DNA of 64,000 bases, taken from Pseudomonas sp. IPO3778 (GTDB lineage Bacteria; Pseudomonadota; Gammaproteobacteria; Pseudomonadales; Pseudomonadaceae). Shown one piece after another: positions 8,910 to 16,174 of the stretch (positions are counted from its first letter, which is position 1; the number at the start of each line of letters is the position of its first letter). The position numbers and the translations under genes are program-made. The DNA is taken from the NCBI RefSeq assembly GCF_013386825.1, contig NZ_JACARC010000019.1:40573-104572 (forward strand). Direction: 5' to 3'. The notes under the pieces were generated by a model. It saw nothing but the letters and a program-made list of their open reading frames with translations, was not told the DNA's origin and did no database searches.

Positions 8910-10094
8910 TTACTGGTACAGGTCATCCCGCGTCCACGGCAGCTCATGACTCCCATCGGCATGGGGCTTCACCGCCAGAATCTGATGCAGGTTGATCCAG
9001 CCCCGGGCAAACGCGTAGGCGCAGCCGGCCAGGTACAGCCGCCAGATGCGCAAGGCTTGCTCCGGCACCATCTTGCCTGCCGCTTCCAGGTTGTCTTCCA
9101 GGCGCTCGCTCCAGTGATCCAGGGTGCGTGCGTAATGCAGGCGCAGGCTTTCGACGTCGACCACCTCCAGCCCGACTTCGCTGACCTCGGCGGTCATCAT
9201 CGCCAGGTGCGGCAGCTCGCCATTGGGAAACACATAGCGCTCGATAAAGTCCCCGGCGCCACGGCCCACGGGCCGGCCATCGGTGTGCTTGGCGGTAATC
9301 CCATGGTTCATCACCAGGCCACCCTCACGCACCGCGCCGTACAAAATCTTGCAGTACTCCGCCAGGTTGGCGTGGCCGACGTGTTCAAACATGCCCACGC
9401 TCACCACCTTGTCGAACCGCCCGTCCTGAGGCAGGTCGCGGTAGTCCAGCAGCCTCAGCTCAACCTGGTCTTCCAGGCCTTCGGCTTTTACCCGCTCCTG
9501 GGCCAGTTCCAGCTGTTCCTTGCTCAGGGTGATGCCGAACACCTTGACCCCGAATTCCCGCGCCGCATACCGCGCCAGCCCGCCCCAACCACAGCCCACA
9601 TCCAGCAGATACTCTCCCGGCTGCAGCCGCAATTTGCGGCACAGGTGGCGGAATTTGTCTTGCTGGGCTTGGTCGAGGGATTCGCTGCCGGTCTCGAAAT
9701 ACCCGCAGGAATAGGCCATGTCACGGTCCAGCCAGAGCTGGTAGAACGCGTTGGACAGGTCGTAATGGTAGGAAATAGCGGCGGCGTCGGTGGCCTTGTC
9801 GTGGATCGAGCGCACCGGACGGCTGTCCCCTTCGTCATCAACCAAGGCATGACTCAACTCGTCAACGACCCTGATCACTTCGGAAATGGAGCCTTCCAGC
9901 TCGAGTTTGCCCTCGACAAAGGCTTCGCCCAATGAATCGAGGGTCGGATGGCTGAGCGTTGAAACCATCATGGGGTCCTTGACCACAATGGTGACGCTGG
10001 GATCCGGGCCCAGGTTAAATTCATGGCCGTCCCAGAGTCGAAGACGCAGCGGTAGCTTGAGATTCTGTAAGGCCGGTGGAAGTTGCGCGAGCAT
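8910..10094 (-). CDS. cfa: cyclopropane-fatty-acyl-phospholipid synthase
   Basis: Transfers a methylene group from S-adenosylmethionine to unsaturated acyl chains of membrane phospholipids. The 394-residue protein has the family region SYHYDLSNAFYQLWLD, the active-site stretch MAYSCGYF (about 127-134), the SAM-binding loop LDVGCGWGG (about 164-172) and SVGMFEHVG. The N-terminal 90 residues form the lipid-binding domain. It lies downstream of the bufferin-like genes on the same strand after an 87-base gap. Such genes are commonly stationary-phase controlled; I did not identify the promoter with confidence. Confidence 0.93.
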   Translation of the reverse strand: MLAQLPPALQNLKLPLRLRLWDGHEFNLGPDPSVTIVVKDPMMVSTLSHPTLDSLGEAFVEGKLELEGSISEVIRVVDELSHALVDDEGDSRPVRSIHDKATDAAAISYHYDLSNAFYQLWLDRDMAYSCGYFETGSESLDQAQQDKFRHLCRKLRLQPGEYLLDVGCGWGGLARYAAREFGVKVFGITLSKEQLELAQERVKAEGLEDQVELRLLDYRDLPQDGRFDKVVSVGMFEHVGHANLAEYCKILYGAVREGGLVMNHGITAKHTDGRPVGRGAGDFIERYVFPNGELPHLAMMTAEVSEVGLEVVDVESLRLHYARTLDHWSERLEDNLEAAGKMVPEQALRIWRLYLAGCAYAFARGWINLHQILAVKPHADGSHELPWTRDDLYQ

Positions 10095-10181
10095 GAGTAG
10101 TCCCCCCTTGTTTCAGACGTCTGAAATGAGGGTAGACCATCCACAGAAAAATTAGCAGGCTATCGAATCAATAGCCCTTTT

Positions 10182-10970
10182 CTATGGTGCCCGCCGCTGG
10201 AGCAAACCGTCCTGGATCCACTGTTTCAGCCAGGTAACCGCTTGCAATGGCGCGCCCTCTTGGTAAGTGACTGCCAACTCGGCGCACAGTTCGGAAAAGC
10301 TCCAGCCGGTGCTGACCATCCCCGACAGGGCCCACGCTTCTGCGGCCTCCAGGCTGCGGTACTGGCACAGGTTCTGATGACGCCAGGTCAGGCAGATATG
10401 CGCCTGGGCCAACGGCTCGCTGCCGGGAAAATCCCCTTCGTTTTTACTGGAACGCCAAATGGCCACGGTGTTGAACCGGCAAAGGATCTGCTGAACGCAA
10501 GGCACCAGTTCCACCCGCAAATCCGGCCAGTCTTCAGGCGGCAACTGCGCCATGTCCTGCAAGGTCAAGGGTTCACCCGGGGCCGCATCAAAGGCCAACG
10601 TGAATGCCCACTCCAGGCGTGCCAATTCCTCCAGGGGCGCACTCTGTTCGGCAATCAGGTGTTCAAGGATAAACCCGGGGAAACGTTCCCCCAGCCAACG
10701 CAAACTGTAATGGGCCGAGGGATAACGGCGCACGTAGGCCTCGCTCAACAGGGCAAACTCATCATCCCCCAACCAATACCGGACGGCACCGAAGTCACCG
10801 CGCAACACTTCCTGTAACCGCGCGACATAGGCGTTGTGGTAAATCGCCAGGCCCGTCTCGACGTCGAGCGTCGGCCCGCCCAGCAACGTCGCCGCAAAGC
10901 CACTGTTGGCCGCAGCGCTCTCGGATAACAAATGCTCTTCAAAGGCCAGCTGCCAATCGGTCAGGCGCAT
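10182..10970 (-). CDS. DUF2063 / HvfC-BufC family protein
   Basis: A 262-residue protein. The N-terminal 100 residues fit the DUF2063 (HvfC/BufC N-terminal) domain: LTDWQLAFEEHLL, LAIYHNAYVARLQEVLRGDF and YLG-like WLGDDEF segments. The second half contains a poorly conserved domain ending in LKQWIQDGLLQ. In known MNIO systems this protein pairs with the DUF692 maturase and is thought to bind the precursor peptide. It overlaps the maturase gene by ten bases, so the two are translationally coupled. It is the last gene of the bufferin-type cluster. A DoxX gene, often fourth in such clusters, is not present. Confidence 0.88.
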   Translation of the reverse strand: MRLTDWQLAFEEHLLSESAAANSGFAATLLGGPTLDVETGLAIYHNAYVARLQEVLRGDFGAVRYWLGDDEFALLSEAYVRRYPSAHYSLRWLGERFPGFILEHLIAEQSAPLEELARLEWAFTLAFDAAPGEPLTLQDMAQLPPEDWPDLRVELVPCVQQILCRFNTVAIWRSSKNEGDFPGSEPLAQAHICLTWRHQNLCQYRSLEAAEAWALSGMVSTGWSFSELCAELAVTYQEGAPLQAVTWLKQWIQDGLLQRRAP

Positions 10971-11806
10971 AAAGGTCTCCTGCCCAACGCCGTCGCGCCC
11001 AGTTCACGGGCCTTGCTCAATTCGGCCAGCAGTTCTTCGAACGGCGGGAAATGGTCATCGCGCTCCAGCAACGTCGACACCGGCCCCAATAGCTCCAGGG
11101 TCTGCTGATACAGCGCCCACACCGGATCGCACACCGGGTGGTCATGGGTGTCGACCACGTAGTCGCCGTAATCCATATGCCCGGCCAGGTGCAATTGGCG
11201 GATGCTCTGGGGCGGGAGGTTACGGATAAAGGTCCAGGCATCGAACCCATGGTTACGCGAGCTGACGTACACATTGTTGACGTCCAGCAACAGCTGGCAG
11301 CCGGTGAGGTGAGCCAAGGCGTTGAGGAATTCCCACTCGGTGAATTCATCGCCCTTGGAGCGCACATAACTGGAGACGTTTTCCAGCACCAGCGGGCGCT
11401 GCAACACGTCCTGCACTTGGCGCACGCGGCCGGCTACGTGATAAAGGCTTTCTTCGGTGTAAGGCAGGGGAAGCAGATCATGCAGCTGGTGTGCGCTGCC
11501 GCGGCTCCAGCACAGATGATCGGAAATCCACGCCGGCTCGATACGCTCGGCCAATTGTTTGATTTGCTTCAGGTAATCACTATCGAGGGCATGGGGCCCG
11601 CCGATGGACAGGGACACACCATGCATCACCAGGGGATAGCGCTCGGCTATCGCATCCAGGTAGTACAAGGCCTTGCCACCCTGGACCAGATAATTCTCGG
11701 AGATCACTTCGAACCAATCCACGGCCGGCGATTGTTCAAGGATCTGCTGGTAGTACTCGCTGCGTAAACCCAGGCCGTAACCCAGACTCGGAAGGGAAGC
11801 GGACAT
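10961..11806 (-). CDS. MNIO/DUF692 family peptide maturase (HvfB/BufB)
   Basis: A 281-residue TIM-barrel enzyme of the multinuclear non-heme iron oxidase family, which turns cysteines of a precursor peptide into thiooxazole or related heterocycles. Family motifs with probable iron ligands are LVMHGVSLSIGG, WISDHLCWSRG, LVLENVSSY, LLLDVNNVYVSS, HLAGHMDYG and VDTHDHPVCDPVW. The start at 11806 follows GGAG; upstream in-frame codons lead back into the precursor gene region and are rejected. It lies 65 bp after the small cysteine-rich gene and overlaps the DUF2063 gene, the usual order precursor-maturase-partner. Confidence 0.92.
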   Translation of the reverse strand: MSASLPSLGYGLGLRSEYYQQILEQSPAVDWFEVISENYLVQGGKALYYLDAIAERYPLVMHGVSLSIGGPHALDSDYLKQIKQLAERIEPAWISDHLCWSRGSAHQLHDLLPLPYTEESLYHVAGRVRQVQDVLQRPLVLENVSSYVRSKGDEFTEWEFLNALAHLTGCQLLLDVNNVYVSSRNHGFDAWTFIRNLPPQSIRQLHLAGHMDYGDYVVDTHDHPVCDPVWALYQQTLELLGPVSTLLERDDHFPPFEELLAELSKARELGATALGRRPLCA

Positions 11807-11871
11807 AAAACACTCCAGGGGAAAGTGTCCGCAGCGGCGGGGGGCCCGCTGCGGTTGCACTCTTTTGCCGG

Positions 11872-12126
11872 TTACTCGCCGACTTTGCCACCAAGCTTGG
11901 CGCAAGCAGCTGCACTTGGCTCAGCCTTGAAGCCCATACCTTTGCAGGAGCCCTGGCCTTTGCAAGCGTTGTTCGCGGTCTTGCAATCATTCTGGCCTTT
12001 GCAAGCGTTGATGCCGTAGCAGTGCACAGCGGTATCAGCGGCTTGAGCCTGGGTGACAACACCGGCAAACATGGTAGCAGCGGCGAGAGCGAGGGCGGCA
12101 CCAGCAGCAGCGGATTTAATGTTCAT
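11872..12126 (-). CDS. cysteine-rich secreted bufferin-type precursor peptide (DUF2282-like)
   Basis: An 84-residue protein. A signal peptide of about 29 residues ends in TQAQA. The mature part of about 55 residues has six cysteines in two copies of a NACKGQxxCK unit, preceded by HCYGI and followed by a C-terminal [10 protein letters not shown]. Large MNIO-associated precursors of this kind (bufferins) are exported, modified at cysteines and bind copper. The start at 12126 follows GAGGAAG. An upstream in-frame ATG at 12186 has no such site. The two following genes encode the maturase and its partner. It probably protects the periplasm from copper (inference from the family). Confidence 0.88.
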   Translation of the reverse strand: MNIKSAAAGAALALAAATMFAGVVTQAQAADTAVHCYGINACKGQNDCKTANNACKGQGSCKGMGFKAEPSAAACAKLGGKVGE

Positions 12127-12190
12127 TGTTATCTTCCTCATGATCGGTAGGGGAGCCGGTCTGAACGGATTGTTCAGTCTCGACATAGCA

Positions 12191-12219
12191 GTAGAGTGAG
12201 GTCCCCCCGTGCCGTTACA
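12191..12219 (-). promoter_or_regulatory. possible ECF-type promoter of bufferin cluster
   Basis: On the minus strand TGTAAC (12219-12214) is followed after about 16 bases by ACTCTAC (to 12191), about 65 bp upstream of the peptide gene start. The GTAAC -35 resembles promoters of ECF sigma factors that control related clusters. The gap of 117 bp after the ATPase gene has no convincing terminator. This is weak evidence based on one short motif. Confidence 0.3.
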
Positions 12220-12243
12220 GCCCCACCGAAAATATTTTCAAAT

Positions 12244-14139
12244 TTATTCATCCAGCTTTAAAAGCGGTTCCTGAAAGCGCAGCAAACGCCCGGCATTGCC
12301 CAGTACCAGCAGGGTGCTCAGGTTGTGCAACACCGCCGCAATCATCGCCCCGGCCGCGCCCAACCAGCCGAATGCCGCGAACACCACGATGGCCAGCGTC
12401 CAGCCCAGACCGATGATCACGTTGACCTGCAACGTGTGCCGGCACTGGCGACTCAAGCGCACGCACGTGCCCAGGCGCCGCAGGTCGCTGCCAATCAGCA
12501 CCACGTCCGCCGAGGCCAGGGCGATGTCTGCCCCGCCCGCACCCATCGCCACACCGACCACGCCGGCCTTGAGCGCCAGGGAATCGTTGATCCCGTCGCC
12601 CACCACCATCGGCCGGAAGCCGCTGCCGATTTCCCCCAGTACGCGGTTGAGTTTGTCTTCCGGCAAGGCCTGGGCCTCGACGTCGCTGATGCCCACTTCC
12701 AGCGCCAGGCTGTCGGCCACGCTTTGGCGGTCGCCGGTCAGCAGCAATTGGCGACCCAGGCCCAGTTCACGCAGCTCCTTCATCGCCTGGCGCGCTTCAG
12801 GCTTGACGCTGTCCGCCAGCAACATCCACGCAAGAAACTGCCCGTTCAGTGCCAGCCCGGCTATCGGGCCGTCGTGAGAGGGGACCGCCGTGGTGGCGAT
12901 GCCCAGTTGCTCAAACAATTCCGGACGGCCCAGCGCCGCTTCGCCCTGCCCCGTCTGCGCCACCACGCCGAGGCCTTGGCGCTCGCGAATATCCGACAGC
13001 ACCAGCATTTGCTCTTGCGTGGCCAACCCCGCCAACGCCCGGCTGACCGGATGGCTGCTGGCCGAGCCGAGACTGGCCGCCAGGTTGAGCAGCACTTGCC
13101 GATCAGGCTCCGTGGTGTCGATGGACTGCAAACGCAGGGTGCCAAACGTCAGGGTGCCGGTCTTGTCGACCACCAGGGACGTCAAGTCCGCCAGCTCTTC
13201 GAGAAACGCCGAGCTGCGAATCAGAATGCCATGACGCGCCGCCACCGCAATCCCCGCAATCGCCGTGGCCGGTGCCGACAACACCAACGCACACGGGCAC
13301 GCCGCCACCAGCACCGCAAGCATCGCCTGGGCGTCATTGGTGACGAACCAGGTCACGGCCGCCAACAACAACACCAGCACCATGTAACTGCCGGCATAAC
13401 GCTCCAGCAACCGGGTGATTGGCGGCTTGGAGCGTTCGGCGCTCTGCATCAGGGCGATGACTTTGCCCAGGGTCGACTCGTTGCCGGTGCGGGTCACTTC
13501 AAGGCGCAGCAAGCCGTCGAGGTTGATGGCGCCACCAAACACCTGCACGCCCACACTCGCTTCCAACGGCACCGACTCGCCGGTGATCGGCGCGGTGTCG
13601 AGGCTGGCCTGGCCCGACAGCACCACACCGTCGGCGGGCACCCGGTCACCGGCGCGCACTTCGACGATATCGCCGGTCTTCAGGATGCCGTTGTCCACTT
13701 CCAAAATGGTCCCGTCAGCCTGCACCAGCCGCGCGTGGCTGCGGGTCAGTTTGCCCAGGGCATGAATCGCTTCCTGGGAACCGATGACGCTGCGTTCTTC
13801 CAACACGTGGCCGAAGATCATGATGATCGGCAGCAGCGCGGCGGTCAGCAGGTCACCGGTGGCCCAGGCGCCCAGCATGGCCAGGGCGATCAGTTGGTCG
13901 GTGATGCCATGCAGGCTCGGATAACGCAGGCTGTACCAGGCCGAGCGCATCACGGGCACGGCCACCAGCAACGAGGCGACGCCCAGCAGCAGTTGGCTGA
14001 CGCCCGTCTGGTCCGGCGCCAGCCAGCGCCATACCAGGCCGAGGCTGAGCAGGCCCAGGGCGAGCATCGCCAGGGTCAGTTGCCGGGCGGCGCTGCGTTG
14101 TTCGGCCGATGAAAGCATCGGGGCGGCGTGGGCAGTCAT
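12244..14139 (-). CDS. P1B-type metal-transporting ATPase without N-terminal metal domain
   Basis: A 631-residue membrane pump. It has paired N-terminal helices, the actuator motif TGESVP, the ion-site motif ACPCALVLSAP, the phosphorylation site DKTGTLT, an SSHPVS motif typical of P1B pumps and the hinge GDGINDSLAL. It probably exports a transition metal. The usual HMA or His-rich N-terminus is missing. In the last helices LHNLSTLL stands where zinc/cadmium pumps such as ZntA have an Asp, so the substrate cannot be assigned. The start overlaps the stop of the SPFH gene upstream (ATGA), making it the last gene of a four-gene operon. Confidence 0.9.
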   Translation of the reverse strand: MTAHAAPMLSSAEQRSAARQLTLAMLALGLLSLGLVWRWLAPDQTGVSQLLLGVASLLVAVPVMRSAWYSLRYPSLHGITDQLIALAMLGAWATGDLLTAALLPIIMIFGHVLEERSVIGSQEAIHALGKLTRSHARLVQADGTILEVDNGILKTGDIVEVRAGDRVPADGVVLSGQASLDTAPITGESVPLEASVGVQVFGGAINLDGLLRLEVTRTGNESTLGKVIALMQSAERSKPPITRLLERYAGSYMVLVLLLAAVTWFVTNDAQAMLAVLVAACPCALVLSAPATAIAGIAVAARHGILIRSSAFLEELADLTSLVVDKTGTLTFGTLRLQSIDTTEPDRQVLLNLAASLGSASSHPVSRALAGLATQEQMLVLSDIRERQGLGVVAQTGQGEAALGRPELFEQLGIATTAVPSHDGPIAGLALNGQFLAWMLLADSVKPEARQAMKELRELGLGRQLLLTGDRQSVADSLALEVGISDVEAQALPEDKLNRVLGEIGSGFRPMVVGDGINDSLALKAGVVGVAMGAGGADIALASADVVLIGSDLRRLGTCVRLSRQCRHTLQVNVIIGLGWTLAIVVFAAFGWLGAAGAMIAAVLHNLSTLLVLGNAGRLLRFQEPLLKLDE

Positions 14140-15170
14140 TGTTCGGCTCCCTGAATGATCAGGCGGGAATCGTCTTTAGGGTCCACCGTGGTGACGGAAC
14201 CGGCTTGGCCGAGAATCTTCGGCAGGCGTTCGCGGTACAGGCGCAGCAACAGGCCAGGGTCTTTGACCTGGGCCAGGCTGGCGACGGTAGCGGTTTGCGC
14301 CTGGGCGCTGGCCAGGCGTTCGCTGGCCTGGGCGTGGGCCACCTGCACCGCGCGGTCGGCTTCCTGATTCGCCGTTTGGGTAAGTTTTTCGGCGTCGGTG
14401 CGGGCGTTGGCCACCGCCTTGTCGGCTTGCTGGCTGGCGGTCAGCACTGCGTTGAAGGCGTTGACCGCCGGGCCCGGCAGGCTCGATTGCACATCGACCC
14501 GGGTGACTTCGATGCCCAGGCCAAGGCCGGTGGACGCCAGGTCAGCCAGGCGTTGATTGATGCCGCGCACCAAGTCACCGCGCAGCCGTTCGCGGCGTTC
14601 GGCGGCCTGGTTGTCGGCGCCGATCAGCTCGGGGCGCGCCACCAGAATGGTGTCCAGATCCCGCGCGGCAGTCAGCACCACGGCGCTGCGGGTGACCAGC
14701 CGATCCAGCGCCGGCAACACGTGGTCGCCCTGCAATACAAACGCGTAGGGTTCAGTGACCTTATAGAAGACCCGCACATCCAGCTGCACCACGCCGGCAT
14801 CACCGGTCAGCAGGTAGCCGGAGCCGGCCAGGGCATCGCTCAGGGGCGTGGCAAAACTGGCCACGCGATCGGCTTGGGTGGCGGCATCGGAACGCAGCAG
14901 GTTTTCCACCCGGCGCTCGATCACGCGGTCTGCCGCGGGCAACAGCACCACTTGTTCAAACGGACGTGGCCAGGCCAGCAGCAGCCCGGCATTCTGAATC
15001 CGGTCCAGGGCGCCAAAGTGCAACACCACGGCGCGGTTCTGCGGGTCGATCTGCCGCACGTTGGAAAACGCCCACGCCAACGCGGCCAATACCGTCACCG
15101 CATACAGCGCGAGGAACGTCAGCCGTCCAGCCTGGATCCATGGGCTGTCGAGGCTTTCCCGCTCACTCAT
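14136..15170 (-). CDS. SPFH/Band 7 membrane protein (HflK-like), small
   Basis: A 344-residue protein with one N-terminal membrane segment (about 14-38) followed by an SPFH domain beginning near PQNRAVVLHFG. It continues into a long helical stretch rich in Ala, Gln and Glu (about 235-300) typical of SPFH coiled coils. In HflK/HflC this architecture builds a cage around the FtsH protease. This gene sits with two other SPFH genes and a P-type ATPase, far from hfq-hflX where the true hflKC pair normally lies, so a separate membrane scaffold is likelier. It overlaps both neighbours by four bases. Confidence 0.87.
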   Translation of the reverse strand: MSERESLDSPWIQAGRLTFLALYAVTVLAALAWAFSNVRQIDPQNRAVVLHFGALDRIQNAGLLLAWPRPFEQVVLLPAADRVIERRVENLLRSDAATQADRVASFATPLSDALAGSGYLLTGDAGVVQLDVRVFYKVTEPYAFVLQGDHVLPALDRLVTRSAVVLTAARDLDTILVARPELIGADNQAAERRERLRGDLVRGINQRLADLASTGLGLGIEVTRVDVQSSLPGPAVNAFNAVLTASQQADKAVANARTDAEKLTQTANQEADRAVQVAHAQASERLASAQAQTATVASLAQVKDPGLLLRLYRERLPKILGQAGSVTTVDPKDDSRLIIQGAEQ

Positions 15171-16162
15171 GGCTGAATATCCTTCGGCCCATCCACCAGT
15201 GCACGGAATGGCGCGGCGTCGGTACGCAGGATGATCTTCGTGCCCGGCGTGACCACCGTGCCGAGGGTGTCGAGGGAGCGCAGCAGGTTATACAGCTGCG
15301 GATTGCCGGCGTAGGCACGCCCGTAAATCTGCGCAGCTTCCACCCGGGATTGGGCTTCGATATCGGCGGCTTTCACCGTGGCGTCGGCCTGGACGATTCG
15401 CGCATCACGCTCGGCGGCAGAACGAATCTGCGCCGCTTCACGCTTGCCTACGGCGGTGCGTTCGGTGGCGATGGTCTCGCGCTCGGCGCGCATGCGGTCG
15501 ACGGTGGCGGCCAGGGTCACCGAGGGCAAGGTCAGCCGTTCAACGCCCACCTGCACCACGCGCACGCCATAGGTGGTGAGCAATTGTTGATCAATCTGCT
15601 GGCGCAGTTGCGCTTCAAAATCGGCAATGCGCACCTGGCTGGCGTCGGTGTTCACCAGGTTGGCCAGGTCGAAGCTGGCGGCGGTGGTTTCCAGCGCCGA
15701 GCCCACAAAGGTGCGAATCTGCCGCGCCGCTTCATCCGGCTGGTTCTGCACCGCACGCATAAAGCGCTGCACGTTGTCGGGGTCGCCCTGCACCTGCCAG
15801 GCCACATACGCCTGCACAATGATCCGCAGGCCATCGCGGGTGCCCACATCCTGCAAACCGCTGGACGTGGTGCGCAGACGCAGGTCCACCGGAATCGCCG
15901 CCTCGAACGGCGCCGGCCAGCGCCAGCCCAGGCCCGGTTCCAGCAACACCCGCGACGGGTTGCCGAAGCGGGTAATCACCGTGGCTTCACCGGAGCGAAC
16001 TTGCACCAGGCTGGCAGCGGCGACGGCGAACAGCACCAGCAACACCGCCCAGCCCATGCGCCGCCACGGGAACGGGCCGGCTTCGTGTTCATCACCGTGG
16101 TGGTGATGATGGTGGCCGTGGTGGTGACCATGGCCTGCGTGATCGTGAGAATGAGCGCTCAA
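15167..16162 (-). CDS. SPFH/Band 7 membrane protein (HflC-like) with His-rich N-terminus
   Basis: A 331-residue protein. The first 26 residues hold 14 histidines (SHDHAGHGHHHG then a run of six His), a clear metal-binding tail predicted to face the cytoplasm. One membrane helix (about 35-55), an SPFH domain starting near VRSGEATVITRFG and a coiled-coil region rich in Ala/Arg/Glu (about 215-290) follow. The start is TTG at 16162, the only plausible start, with AAGGAG eight bases ahead. The His tail supports a role with the metal pump at the end of the operon, perhaps as metal buffer or sensor (inference). Confidence 0.87.
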   Translation of the reverse strand: MSAHSHDHAGHGHHHGHHHHHHGDEHEAGPFPWRRMGWAVLLVLFAVAAASLVQVRSGEATVITRFGNPSRVLLEPGLGWRWPAPFEAAIPVDLRLRTTSSGLQDVGTRDGLRIIVQAYVAWQVQGDPDNVQRFMRAVQNQPDEAARQIRTFVGSALETTAASFDLANLVNTDASQVRIADFEAQLRQQIDQQLLTTYGVRVVQVGVERLTLPSVTLAATVDRMRAERETIATERTAVGKREAAQIRSAAERDARIVQADATVKAADIEAQSRVEAAQIYGRAYAGNPQLYNLLRSLDTLGTVVTPGTKIILRTDAAPFRALVDGPKDIQP

Positions 16163-16174
16163 CAGATGAACTCC

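Noticed and set aside
12325..14112. Open frame of 595 codons on the plus strand opposite the P-type ATPase
   Set aside because: It is an antisense shadow of a GC-rich gene: Arg/Gln/His-rich composition without domains, and fully covered by a clear ATPase.
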